From NCBI GenBank assembly GCA_963802215.1, contig CAWDHQ010000002.1, forward strand, positions 620,001 to 684,000: 64,000 nucleotides of DNA, given 5' to 3'. Each line of letters begins with the position of its first letter. Within the stretch, counting starts at the first letter, position 1. The notes under the pieces are model-generated. The model had not been told where the DNA came from. It did not search any database and worked only from the letters and a program-made list of their open reading frames with translations. A program made the translations under genes and the position numbers. The DNA is from SHZI01 sp963802215 (GTDB taxonomy: Bacteria; Pseudomonadota; Gammaproteobacteria; Steroidobacterales; GCA-2729495). Positions 1 to 8,230 of the stretch are shown piece after piece.

Positions 1-242
1 TTCACCCGGGCGTGGCCTGCGATCACGTGGAGAAGCGTTCCGTCGTCGGCCGCCCCCGGCGGGGCCATGCTGCCGCCCGCCGGCACGTCGACCGTCTCGA
101 TCTGGCTGCTGGCGATGCCCGTGGGCAGGTGGGTGATCTCCGCCAGGCGCTGCAGGACCAGCCCGCCGGCCAGGATGTCATCGAACTGGTCCTGCCGGAG
201 GAGGCGGACATCTGCTGCAAGCGATCCGGAGTGCCCGCTCAT
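1..242 (-). CDS. partial hypothetical protein (C-terminus beyond window)
   Basis: An open leftward frame starts at ATG 242 and runs off the left edge without a stop, giving 80 codons. It begins MSGHSGSLAADVRLL and contains a DVPAGG segment followed by LLHVIAGHARV. That is vaguely reminiscent of a cupin beta-strand pattern, but this is not enough to name it. It lies 44 bp downstream of the DUF6502-type gene on the same strand, so it may belong to the same transcript. No signal peptide is visible. Function unknown. Confidence 0.5.
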   Translation of the reverse strand, partial: MSGHSGSLAADVRLLRQDQFDDILAGGLVLQRLAEITHLPTGIASSQIETVDVPAGGSMAPPGAADDGTLLHVIAGHARV

Positions 243-286
243 GGGACGAGTATCGCACGGCGGAGGCACCCGCCAAATTGGGCGCC

Positions 287-1123
287 TCAGGGCTTTCGTT
301 CGTCGTGGATGCCGTAGACGCCGACACCGACCCGCAGGGTCCTCGTATTCGGCGCTTCTGCTTCCGGCGGGGCTTCGTGGCGCGACAGCCATTCGTCGAT
401 GCGCTCGAGGAACGCCTGCCCTTCCTGCTCCAGGAGCGCCCGGAAACGCCTGGCATCGGCAAGTCGCATGCGGGTATTGGTCGCACGCCCCGCAAAGCGC
501 GACGGCTCGCCCTCGGGCTTTCCTAGGTTGAAGCTCACGGTCGTGCCCAGATCCTCGAGCATCGATCCGCCCCGGATGACGGCGTCGGGATCCATCTGCA
601 ACGGCATGTAGTACCGCTTGAGAACCCGCAACTCGCCGCCGGGCAGTTCTTCGAGCGCTCCGACGCGCGCCAGTTCCCGGCGCATGGTGACGGCAGCGAG
701 GTCACCGCCGTATCGCCTGCAGAGGTCGGCAAAAGTGGTTCTGTCCGACGATCCCGCACTGCTCTCGAAGGGCAGGTCCAGCGGCAGCCCCCCCTCGTCG
801 GTGAAGTCCGGGTCGAGGTACCAGCCGGTGAGCACCCGGGTGGCGCCATGCAACCGGCCGGGTTCGATGGGCGGTGCCGTGGCCAGCAAATCCCGTAGGC
901 GCTTGACTTCCCGCCGGCTGAAACCGGTCATGATGGCAACGCGCGACATGTTTGTCGGCCGCCCGTGCAGCCCGTATTCGGTCGTTGCAACCTCGACGAG
1001 AGTTGCCTTGCAGATGTCGCTGGCGTCCTGCCAGGTCACTCCACTTCGCAGCAGAATGGTGAATATGGGCCGCAGGGCAAGCCGGAGGGCCGCGAGGGCG
1101 GCGCGCTTGGGGTCATTGCTCAC
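287..1123 (-). CDS. DUF6502-family protein
   Basis: This 278-residue soluble protein starts with GTG at 1123 and has no signal peptide. The N-terminal third (LRLALRPIFTILLRSG, then TGFSRREVKRLRDLL around residues 68-82) has the helix-turn-helix-like character of the DUF6502 family. The C-terminus is a longer alpha-helical region rich in Arg and Glu. The family has no established role; a DNA-binding or regulatory function is an inference from the helix-turn-helix-like segment. It lies 102 bp downstream of the multihaem lipoprotein gene on the same strand, so it could be a distal member of that transcript or an independent gene. No good ribosome-binding site precedes the GTG, so the start is uncertain. 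Confidence 0.7.
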   Translation of the reverse strand: MSNDPKRAALAALRLALRPIFTILLRSGVTWQDASDICKATLVEVATTEYGLHGRPTNMSRVAIMTGFSRREVKRLRDLLATAPPIEPGRLHGATRVLTGWYLDPDFTDEGGLPLDLPFESSAGSSDRTTFADLCRRYGGDLAAVTMRRELARVGALEELPGGELRVLKRYYMPLQMDPDAVIRGGSMLEDLGTTVSFNLGKPEGEPSRFAGRATNTRMRLADARRFRALLEQEGQAFLERIDEWLSRHEAPPEAEAPNTRTLRVGVGVYGIHDERKP

Positions 1124-1225
1124 TGGAGTTGGCTATCGTCACTGCCTGCGGACAGGGAGGCCGGGACCTGTAAGGTAGCAGGAGAACCCCTTCCCGGGAG
1201 GTTCACGTGTCGGTCACGGCCCGCG

Positions 1226-3718
1226 TCACGGCTCTCCCCACTTTCCGCCACTGAACGTCTTCGATGTCGCATTCCAGGTCGGGTAGGACGACGGCTTGTG
1301 GCACCCGGACGCGTTGCAGTCCTTGGTGTTGCTGGTGCTCTCGTGATCCTTGGTCTCGACAGCGGCCGATGTGACCGTCTGGTTCTTATAGTGACAGTAG
1401 ACGCACTTGACGCCGGTGACGGGCTTCGCGTGATCGTAGTCAATGATCCGGGCGCCCGTGTTGGTCCCATGGCACGACGCGCAGGTGAGCCCCGTCTTGG
1501 CCGGATCGATGACCGGGTGAGGGGCCGTGATGTTGGGCCAGTTCCTGCCGGTCGGTGGCGTCAGGATGACGACCGATGGCACCGCCGAGGCGCCGGTCCA
1601 CTTCTTGCCCGGGAAGGCGTGGCAACTGCTGCATTCGCCAAGGCCGGGCAGTGAGTGATCGAAGGAGGAGGCACCTGCCGCGGGCTTGGTGACCGCATGG
1701 CAGGTGGTGCACTTCGTCGGCACCGGACTGTGGCTGTAGGTGCCCCCCGTCCAGTCCGCCTGCGTCGCGCTCTGCTCGCGGTGACAGGCAACGCAGTCGC
1801 CAGTCACGAGGCTGTGCAGGTAGTCGTTCTGGTAGGTCTTGCCGTCAATGGAGACGCCTGTGCCGCGGACGGCCGCCGCCGGCTTATCCGCCGTGTGACA
1901 ACCCGCGCAGGTCGTGGGCTTCGGCGAGTGGCTGAATGTGCCACCCGTCCAGTCGGTTTGCGTTGCGCTCTTGATCGCGTGACAGCTGGCGCAGTCGCCC
2001 GCGCCCTGGGTCGTGTGGAGCGTGTCCGCCGGGCGCCGGTATTCGTGGCAGTTTGCGCACGCCTTGATCGCGCTCGTGTGCGTGAACGTGCCGCCCGTCC
2101 AGTCCGTCTTCGTCGGGCTCCTGACGGCATGACAGGCCGCGCAGTCCCCGGAACCGCCCAGCGCGTGGTCAAAGACCGGCGAGCCGGATGGTCCCACCGG
2201 GCGCTGGTTCAGGTGGCAGACCGAACACTGGCCCGGATCCGGGCTGTGGGAGTACACGCCCGGCGACCAGGCGCCGCCCGGATCCAGGTGGCAGCCCTTG
2301 CAGTCCGTGGTGGCCGTGAGTGAATGCAGGAACTGGTTCGGGTTGGCCGGATGTCCCGGCCAGGCGACACTGACCGCTGCCGCCGGACGCTCCCCCTCAT
2401 GGCAACTGTCGCAGCGTGTCCCGGCGGGCATCGTGTTGTGGTCGAACCCGGCAATGGCCCCGGTCCAGGTCACTCCGGCATTCTGGTGGCAGGCGGCGCA
2501 GTCGCCGGTGCCACCCAGCGAGTGATCGAAGCCACGGCTGGTTACGGTCGCCGGCCGTTGACCGAGGTGGCAATCGATGCAGGTTGCGGGTGCGGGGCTG
2601 TGGGAGAACGTGCCGCCGCGCCAGTCAGTCTGGGTGGCGCTGAAGGGCACGTGACAGCTCTTGCAGTCGCCCATGCCGGCAATGGCGTGATCGAATGCGG
2701 GCGAGCCTACCGGCCCGGCCGGCCGGTCCCCGGCGTGACAGTTGAGGCAGGTGGGCGGAGCCGGGCTGTGCGAGAACGATCCGCCGGACCAGTCAGTCTG
2801 TGTCGTGCTCTTGGGCATGTGACAGCTGACGCAATCCCCAAGGCCACCATTCGCGTGGTCGAAGGGAGGCGTTCCGGCAGGCCCAACGGGCCGGGCACCC
2901 AGGTGGCAGTCGATGCAGGTGGCGGGGGCGGGGCTGTGGCTGAAGCTGCCGCCGGTCCAGTCCGTCTGCGTGGCGCTGAAGGGGGTGTGACAGCTCTTGC
3001 AGTCACCCATGCCGGATAGTGCGTGATCGAAGGGCGGGTTGCCGACAGGTTCGGTCGGACGGGTGCCAGCGTGGCAGTCAGCGCAATTCGCCGGTGCGGG
3101 GGAGTGCGAGAAGAACCCGTCGCTCCACCGGACTCCCGGGCTGTGATGACAACTGGAGCAATCCCCCGTGCCGCCGGCATCGTGCGAAAACCCGCTGACG
3201 ACTGTGGTTGGACGTTGTTCGGAGTGGCATTCGGCGCAGCTGATGGGCGCCGGTTCGTGGACGTAGGTTCCCGTGGTCCAAGTGACTCCCGCGTCACTCG
3301 AGTGACAGGCAACGCAGTCACCGACGCCCGGATAGGAATGCGACATCGTGTTGTTCACGAGCGCTGAAGGCCTCGCCGTCGAGTGGCAGTCAAGACAGGA
3401 GCCGGGGGTTGGCGTGTGATTGAATGCCGTGAAGACACGCCAGCTCGCGCCGCCGGCGGCATGGCACTGTCCGCAGTCCTGGCCGCCGCCGTGGATGATG
3501 TCGGCGCCCGTCGTCGTGTCAACCACCGGCGCAGGCCGGTCGCGGTCATGGCATTTCAGGCAGCTGATGTCGGCGAAGGGTGTGTGGTCAGGAATGCCGG
3601 GCTCGCCCAGCGGCTGAACCTTCTCGGGAGAAGGGGGGCTCGAGCATCCGCCGAGGCCCAGCAGCAATGCGAACACGACGATCCAGCCCCCGGACCGGGG
3701 TGACAGTTGTGCTTTCAT
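1226..3718 (-). CDS. 26-27-haem c-type cytochrome lipoprotein
   Basis: This 830-residue protein has a lipoprotein signal peptide: basic start, hydrophobic FALLLGLGG, and lipobox Cys25 followed by Ser, which favours the outer membrane. I count 26 CXXCH haem motifs plus one CX4CH (CNASGCH) near the C-terminus. They sit in a repeated unit that pairs FDHALGGxGDCxxCH with TDWTGGTFSHSPAPxTC, giving two haems per unit with extra FSHSP or FDH histidines as likely distal ligands. Such arrays conduct electrons over long distances. It is the last gene of the leftward arm, 22 bp after the ankyrin gene, with GAGG upstream of ATG 3718. I infer a periplasmic-side or cell-surface electron carrier that partners the barrel encoded at 10297-12792. 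The partner and the direction of electron flow are unknown. Confidence 0.85.
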   Translation of the reverse strand: MKAQLSPRSGGWIVVFALLLGLGGCSSPPSPEKVQPLGEPGIPDHTPFADISCLKCHDRDRPAPVVDTTTGADIIHGGGQDCGQCHAAGGASWRVFTAFNHTPTPGSCLDCHSTARPSALVNNTMSHSYPGVGDCVACHSSDAGVTWTTGTYVHEPAPISCAECHSEQRPTTVVSGFSHDAGGTGDCSSCHHSPGVRWSDGFFSHSPAPANCADCHAGTRPTEPVGNPPFDHALSGMGDCKSCHTPFSATQTDWTGGSFSHSPAPATCIDCHLGARPVGPAGTPPFDHANGGLGDCVSCHMPKSTTQTDWSGGSFSHSPAPPTCLNCHAGDRPAGPVGSPAFDHAIAGMGDCKSCHVPFSATQTDWRGGTFSHSPAPATCIDCHLGQRPATVTSRGFDHSLGGTGDCAACHQNAGVTWTGAIAGFDHNTMPAGTRCDSCHEGERPAAAVSVAWPGHPANPNQFLHSLTATTDCKGCHLDPGGAWSPGVYSHSPDPGQCSVCHLNQRPVGPSGSPVFDHALGGSGDCAACHAVRSPTKTDWTGGTFTHTSAIKACANCHEYRRPADTLHTTQGAGDCASCHAIKSATQTDWTGGTFSHSPKPTTCAGCHTADKPAAAVRGTGVSIDGKTYQNDYLHSLVTGDCVACHREQSATQADWTGGTYSHSPVPTKCTTCHAVTKPAAGASSFDHSLPGLGECSSCHAFPGKKWTGASAVPSVVILTPPTGRNWPNITAPHPVIDPAKTGLTCASCHGTNTGARIIDYDHAKPVTGVKCVYCHYKNQTVTSAAVETKDHESTSNTKDCNASGCHKPSSYPTWNATSKTFSGGKWGEP

Positions 3719-3740
3719 GGGCTCGACCTCTTAATCCGGG

Positions 3741-5684
3741 TCATCGCGGCAGCAACTCCACGATCCGGGAATCATTTGCGAGTACGGCAAGGTCCCTTGC
3801 CGTCCGGTGATCCACGTTCACGACGTCCGGGTCGGCGCCGGCGGACAGCAACAGCCGCACGGTGTCGTCGTGCCCCTGGGCGGCCGCGATCATCAGCGCG
3901 GTGTTGCCAGTGTTGTTCCGCAGGTCGAGGTCGGCCTTGACCCTGATCAGCTTCCGGATCACGCCGGAACTGCCTGCCGTGGCGGCAGCAATGACCGCGG
4001 TATTTCCGTCACGGCTGCGGGCGTCGACCCTGACGCCGAGGCGCAGCAGCTCCGTCACCGTTGCCTGGTCACCGCGGCGAGCAGCGGCGATGAGCGGGGT
4101 TTCGTCGTCGCCATTACCGGCGCTGAGATCGGCGCCATGCGTCGAGAGTAGGTTCAGGATCGCTGACTGCCCCGCCTGGGCGGCTGTCCATGCGGCCGAC
4201 CGGCCCTTGTCGTCGCGGGCATTCGGGTTGGCGCCGTTCTCTAGGAGGGTGCGCAGCATCCCGGTGGAACCCAGCGCTGCAGCGCTGATCAATGGCGTCA
4301 CGCCACCAGGTCCCGGCTCATCGACCGGCGCGCCGGCGTCAAGCAGCCTCAGCACCACGGATTCGTGACCGCCGGCGACGGCCAGCGACAACGCGGTACG
4401 TCCCGTACGGTCGTGGTCGCCGATACGGGCGCCATGCTGGATGAGCGGGCTCACGATGTCCTCGTAGCCCCCGGCAGAAGCGTCCATCAGTGGCGTTGAT
4501 CCATCCGCCGAAGAAGCGTTTGCCGCTGCGTCATGATCGAGGAGAAACGCCACGATCTCCCGATGGCCCCGCTCCGCCGCGCGGTGCAGCGCTGTCTTGC
4601 CCTCCTGGTCCCGGGCCGAGATGTCAGCGCCGTCCGCGACTATGCGTTCGACGAGATCGGCGCTGCCGCGCCAGGCGGCATAGATCAGGGGCGTCGCGCC
4701 GGGGAGTACGCCGGCGGCATCGGTGGCGCTCGCCACGGTCGGCGCAGTGGAGGGGCGCGGCGGACGTGCGTCCTTGGCGCCCCGGCTCGACAGCAGGCGG
4801 GCGACCTCGGGGTGATTGCGTTCGCGGGCCGCTGTCAGGGCAGTCCACTCCCGGTCGTCCTTCTGGTTCACCGGCGCCCCGCCGTCGAGCAACACGGTGA
4901 CCGCGGCCGCGTGCCCGGCCAATGCGGCGACGACGAGCGGAGGGTTCCCGTGGCCGTCGGGCTGGTCGAGCTTCGCGCCAGCCGTGACCAGCTGGGACAG
5001 GATGCCGGCGTCGCCCGCTTGCGCTGCCATGTGCACCGCCGAGCTGCCCGTGTCATCCGCTGCGTCAGGCTCGGCCTTAGCCGCCAGCAATACTGTGACT
5101 GTATCGGCACGACTTCCGTCGACCGCCTCCATGAGGGCAGTCCGGGCGTGACCATCGGCGGCATTGACGTCCGTGCCGGCCGCAAGCAGCGTGCGGACTG
5201 CGGAGACGTCGCCGCGCTGGGCTGCCCGCCGCAGTGCTTCCGGGTCCCGGGTTGGCGCAGCGACGGCCTGGGCCTGCAGGTCCTTGACCCGCTGGGCTGC
5301 CCGTTCATTGCCCGCCGCTGCCGCCCGCCCGTACCACTCGCGGGCAGCGACAGGGTCCTGCGCGACACCCGCTCCGTTCTCCAGCATCTGTGCGTAGTTG
5401 TACTGGGCCCAGGCATCACCGCTGCCGGCCACCTGCTTCATCAGCGCCGCGGCTCTGGGCGCGTCTCGCGGTACGCCATTGCCTGCCCCGTACAGCATCG
5501 CCAGCTGATACGTCGCCTGCATGTCCCCGCGCCCGGATAGCGTCGTGTAGATGCGCGCCGCGGCCTCGAAATCCCGCACCCGCACCGCGGCTCGTGCCTC
5601 TTCAAGGGTCTGGGCATGCCCGCCGCGGGCGACCACCAGCAGAAGCAACCCTGAACAGGCGGAAAGGGCGCGTCGATTCATCAC
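3741..5684 (-). CDS. exported Sel1/ankyrin-repeat protein
   Basis: This 647-residue protein has a Sec signal peptide (LLLLVVARGGHAQ). Residues about 25-140 carry Sel1-like (TPR-type) repeats, for example AMLYGAGNGVPRDAPRAAALM. The rest is about 15 ankyrin repeats with the usual G-TAL-AA-GH--VV-LLL-GA pattern. Both repeat types bind proteins, so a periplasmic scaffold or assembly role is likely. Its ATG overlaps the stop of the upstream reductase gene (ATGA), which implies translational coupling, and the 27-haem lipoprotein follows after 22 bp. I infer that it helps mature or position the redox proteins of this cluster. No catalytic motif is visible. Confidence 0.85.
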   Translation of the reverse strand: MMNRRALSACSGLLLLVVARGGHAQTLEEARAAVRVRDFEAAARIYTTLSGRGDMQATYQLAMLYGAGNGVPRDAPRAAALMKQVAGSGDAWAQYNYAQMLENGAGVAQDPVAAREWYGRAAAAGNERAAQRVKDLQAQAVAAPTRDPEALRRAAQRGDVSAVRTLLAAGTDVNAADGHARTALMEAVDGSRADTVTVLLAAKAEPDAADDTGSSAVHMAAQAGDAGILSQLVTAGAKLDQPDGHGNPPLVVAALAGHAAAVTVLLDGGAPVNQKDDREWTALTAARERNHPEVARLLSSRGAKDARPPRPSTAPTVASATDAAGVLPGATPLIYAAWRGSADLVERIVADGADISARDQEGKTALHRAAERGHREIVAFLLDHDAAANASSADGSTPLMDASAGGYEDIVSPLIQHGARIGDHDRTGRTALSLAVAGGHESVVLRLLDAGAPVDEPGPGGVTPLISAAALGSTGMLRTLLENGANPNARDDKGRSAAWTAAQAGQSAILNLLSTHGADLSAGNGDDETPLIAAARRGDQATVTELLRLGVRVDARSRDGNTAVIAAATAGSSGVIRKLIRVKADLDLRNNTGNTALMIAAAQGHDDTVRLLLSAGADPDVVNVDHRTARDLAVLANDSRIVELLPR

Positions 5685-6994
5685 ACCGTACCGTACTTCG
5701 TCTCGACCTTTACGCCGATCGAGTTGAGGAACGCCGTTGGGAGGACGCCCCCCGCGCTGATGATCACGGCATCGTTGTCGAGTGCGACCTCGTCTTCGAC
5801 CAGGCGCAGACGCACCTTGTCGGGTTCGATCCCGATGACCTCGGATCTCAGCAGGACCTTTACCCTGCCGGCCGCCGCCGCCGCGTGCAGCCGCTCCCGG
5901 TTGGCGGGCTTGACGCGATTGAAGGCTTCAGCCCGGTAGGAGAGTGCAACCCGGGATCCCGGGACCTGGCTGATGGCGGTGGCAGCCTCGAGGGCGCTGT
6001 CACCGCCACCGACGACCAGCACCTGCCGGTTGCTGTACTGCTCGGGCTCGATCAGCTTGTAGGTGACCTTGGTGAGGTCCTCCCCGGGAACCCCCAACTG
6101 GCGCGGCGTTCCCCGGCGCCCGATGGCGAGAAGCACGTGCCGGGCCAGGATCTCCCGCGTGCTGGTCTGTACCCGGAAACAGTCCCCGTCCCGCATCACG
6201 GCCACCACGCGTTCCTTGAAGCTGATCGGCACGCCGGTTTCACGCTGCATCTTCTGCCAGCAGGCGAGCAGTTCCTCCTTGCTCGTGTTGCCGAAGTTGA
6301 TCTTTCCGACCAGGGGAAGGTGCGCGGTGCCGGCCATGACAAGCTTGCCGCGCGGGTAATGGGACACCATCCCACCGAAGGAGTCCTGCTCGATGGTGAC
6401 GAACCTGAGCCTGTGCTCCATTGCCGCCAGTGAGGCGGAAAAGCCTGCCGGACCGGCGCCGACGATGACGACGTCCACGGCGGGGCCCTGCTTCGGCGCG
6501 GGATTCCTCGCGACATAGCCGATCGCCTGCCGGCCCTGTTCTATGGCATTGCGGATCAGGCCCATTCCGCCGAGTTCGCCGGCAATGAACACGCCGGGCA
6601 CGTTGGTCTGGAAGTCCGACCCCACGTCGGGAATGTCCATTCCGCGACGTTCCGTGCCGAACACCAGGGTGATCGCACCGACCGGGCAAGCGGTCCGGCA
6701 CGCACCGTGCCCGATGCAGTCGCTCGGCGATACCAGCTCGGCCTTGCCCCGGATCATCCCGAGAACCTGATGTCCCGGCATCTCGGGGCACGCGTTGATG
6801 CAGGCCTTGCAGCCGATGCAGATGTTCGGATCGATGACCGGGTGGATGGCAGGGGGCTCGGTCATGCCCGCGGCGTGGGAAGCCTCGAGCACCGATACGC
6901 TGCGCCGGTGCAGGCGGTTCTGGAAAAACCCATACGTGACGACGATTACCACCGCGGGCAACAGATACGTCAGTACCGCCATCGTGGAGTTCAT
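5681..6994 (-). CDS. membrane-anchored ferredoxin/FAD-dependent NAD(P)H oxidoreductase
   Basis: From ATG 6994 the protein has 437 residues. One N-terminal membrane segment (VLTYLLPAVVIVVTYGFF) is followed by a two-cluster ferredoxin domain and then a thioredoxin-reductase-fold flavoprotein. The first cluster motif is complete (CIGCKACINACP). The second reads CIGHGACRTACP, with His replacing the usual second Cys. The FAD site is VVIVGAGPAG and the nucleotide site is VVGGGDSALEAA. The CxxC pair of thioredoxin reductases is absent, so it more resembles YpdA/ferredoxin-NADP-reductase relatives. An upstream in-frame ATG at 7087 would add 31 residues of unlikely sequence, so I prefer 6994. As the first gene of the leftward arm, it probably moves electrons between NAD(P)H and membrane or periplasmic haems. 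Confidence 0.85.
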   Translation of the reverse strand: MNSTMAVLTYLLPAVVIVVTYGFFQNRLHRRSVSVLEASHAAGMTEPPAIHPVIDPNICIGCKACINACPEMPGHQVLGMIRGKAELVSPSDCIGHGACRTACPVGAITLVFGTERRGMDIPDVGSDFQTNVPGVFIAGELGGMGLIRNAIEQGRQAIGYVARNPAPKQGPAVDVVIVGAGPAGFSASLAAMEHRLRFVTIEQDSFGGMVSHYPRGKLVMAGTAHLPLVGKINFGNTSKEELLACWQKMQRETGVPISFKERVVAVMRDGDCFRVQTSTREILARHVLLAIGRRGTPRQLGVPGEDLTKVTYKLIEPEQYSNRQVLVVGGGDSALEAATAISQVPGSRVALSYRAEAFNRVKPANRERLHAAAAAGRVKVLLRSEVIGIEPDKVRLRLVEDEVALDNDAVIISAGGVLPTAFLNSIGVKVETKYGTV

Positions 6995-7145
6995 GGCTTC
7001 ACTAATCCGGACGTGGATTCGCCGACCCCTCGCCAGCCCCGCTGCATTCTCGTGGCGTTGCCGGACCTCATATGTGCGGTCCTTCACAGTGCCGGCTGAA
7101 TGCCGCCGCTAAGGTTGCGCCGGGAGTGGGACGCGACCGGCCTGT

Positions 7146-7174
7146 TTGACATAAGACAAGGGAGCGGATGAAAT
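7146..7174 (+). promoter_or_regulatory. sigma70-like promoter of the rightward cytochrome operon
   Basis: There is a perfect -35 hexamer TTGACA at 7146-7151, a 17-bp spacer, and TGAAAT at 7169-7174 (4 of 6 to the -10 consensus). Transcription would start near 7181, inside the palindrome at 7179-7207. If this is the promoter, an ATG at 7168 cannot be the start of the downstream gene. Confidence 0.5.
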
Positions 7175-7178
7175 CGGT

Positions 7179-7207
7179 CGTAGTTGTGCATACGATGCAC
7201 AACTACG
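7179..7207. promoter_or_regulatory. perfect 13-bp inverted repeat, candidate operator between divergent operons
   Basis: CGTAGTTGTGCAT, a 3-nt spacer ACG, then ATGCACAACTACG form a perfect palindrome in the divergent intergenic region. It overlaps the predicted +1 of the rightward promoter, the classic position for a repressor site, and could serve both arms. It does not match a consensus I can name: it is not a CRP or FNR box, and it only loosely resembles Rrf2-type ATGCA palindromes. Confidence 0.6.
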
Positions 7208-7305
7208 GGGACATGCGCAATCCGTCGGCTCGGTCGAATTCCCTGGATTGGAACCGCGCGGGATGGCAAGGGAGACGTTCGTCGACCGGGGCAGGGAGAG
7301 AAGGC

Positions 7306-8217
7306 TTGAGTGGAGTATCGGCAGCTGCGGGCGTCACGACGCCACGGACGGACGGGCAACCCTGGCAAAGGCTGCGCTCTCTGTATTCGAGTTACGGGGC
7401 GCTGGCGGGCTACGCGATAGCGGTGCTGGCCGTCTATGTCGGATGGATCGGCCGCGACCAGCGCAACATCAATGGTGAGTACGGACTGGGCTACGCCCTC
7501 GGGATCGTCGGCGGATCCCTGATGCTGATCCTGCTGCTCTATTCGCTACGCAAGCGCGTGCGCTGGCTCGCGCGCTTCGGTGAGACCCGGCACTGGTTCC
7601 GCATCCACATGATGCTGGGGATCGTGGGACCCATTCTGATTCTGTACCACTGCAATTTCGAACTCGGGGATCTCAATTCCCAGGTGGCGTTGTACTGCAC
7701 GCTGCTTGTGGCCGGCAGCGGCGTGCTTGGCCGGTATTTCTATGCCGGCATCCACCACGGACTGTATGGCCGGAAGGCGACGCTCCAGGACATGGGCGGC
7801 GTCCTTGCGAAATCGGTCGCCGGTGGCCACGCGAGTGCGTTGATCGATCCCATCCGCGAGGAACTGGCGGCATTGGACAGGCGCGTGCTTGCCCCGTCCG
7901 TCACGTTCATGGACAGCATGCGCCGCCACCTGGCGATCAGCTTGGAGACCCGGCTGATCTACAGCCGCCTGATGTCCCGGACCCGCCGGGCGCTGATGAC
8001 CAGGGCCATGACATCCGCGGTCGTCGAACAGCACGCCGACCGGCTCGAGGCCACGATTCGGAACTACCTCCGGGAGCACCTGAACCAGGTGCGGCAGGTA
8101 GCCCGCTTCAATGCCTTTGAGAGGCTCTTCGCGCTCTGGCACGTCGTCCACGTGCCCTTCTTCCTGATGATGATCTTCTCGGGACTGTTCCACGTCTTCG
8201 CCGTACACCTGTACTAG
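7306..8217 (+). CDS. histidine-rich integral membrane protein, probable cytochrome b component
   Basis: Starting at TTG 7306 the protein has 303 residues. This start is chosen because AGGGAG lies 8 bp upstream and because the more upstream ATG at 7168 sits inside a promoter and before an operator-like palindrome. Its first 46 residues would also look non-coding. About five hydrophobic segments are visible, including YAIAVLAVYVGWIG, GGSLMLILLLYS and FFLMMIFSGLFHVFAVHLY. Histidines recur at membrane faces (HWFRIH, ILYHCNF, IHHGLYG, WHVVH, FHVFAVH), as expected for bis-His b-haems. It heads the rightward arm, 13 bp before the 21-haem cytochrome. I infer that it passes electrons between the quinone pool or the neighbouring reductase and the periplasmic cytochromes. 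Haem binding is not proven by sequence. Confidence 0.75.
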   Translation: MSGVSAAAGVTTPRTDGQPWQRLRSLYSSYGALAGYAIAVLAVYVGWIGRDQRNINGEYGLGYALGIVGGSLMLILLLYSLRKRVRWLARFGETRHWFRIHMMLGIVGPILILYHCNFELGDLNSQVALYCTLLVAGSGVLGRYFYAGIHHGLYGRKATLQDMGGVLAKSVAGGHASALIDPIREELAALDRRVLAPSVTFMDSMRRHLAISLETRLIYSRLMSRTRRALMTRAMTSAVVEQHADRLEATIRNYLREHLNQVRQVARFNAFERLFALWHVVHVPFFLMMIFSGLFHVFAVHLY

Positions 8218-8230
8218 ACGGCATCCGGAA

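Noticed and set aside
1226..3718. Repeated DNA units that could suggest a CRISPR or satellite array
   Set aside because: Repeat period and divergence follow codons and encode the CXXCH units of a cytochrome. There are no identical repeats with unique spacers.
7146..7159. FNR/CRP-like box TTGAC-ATAA-GACAA
   Set aside because: Only the outer bases match and the half-sites are not symmetric. The sequence is better explained as the -35 element.
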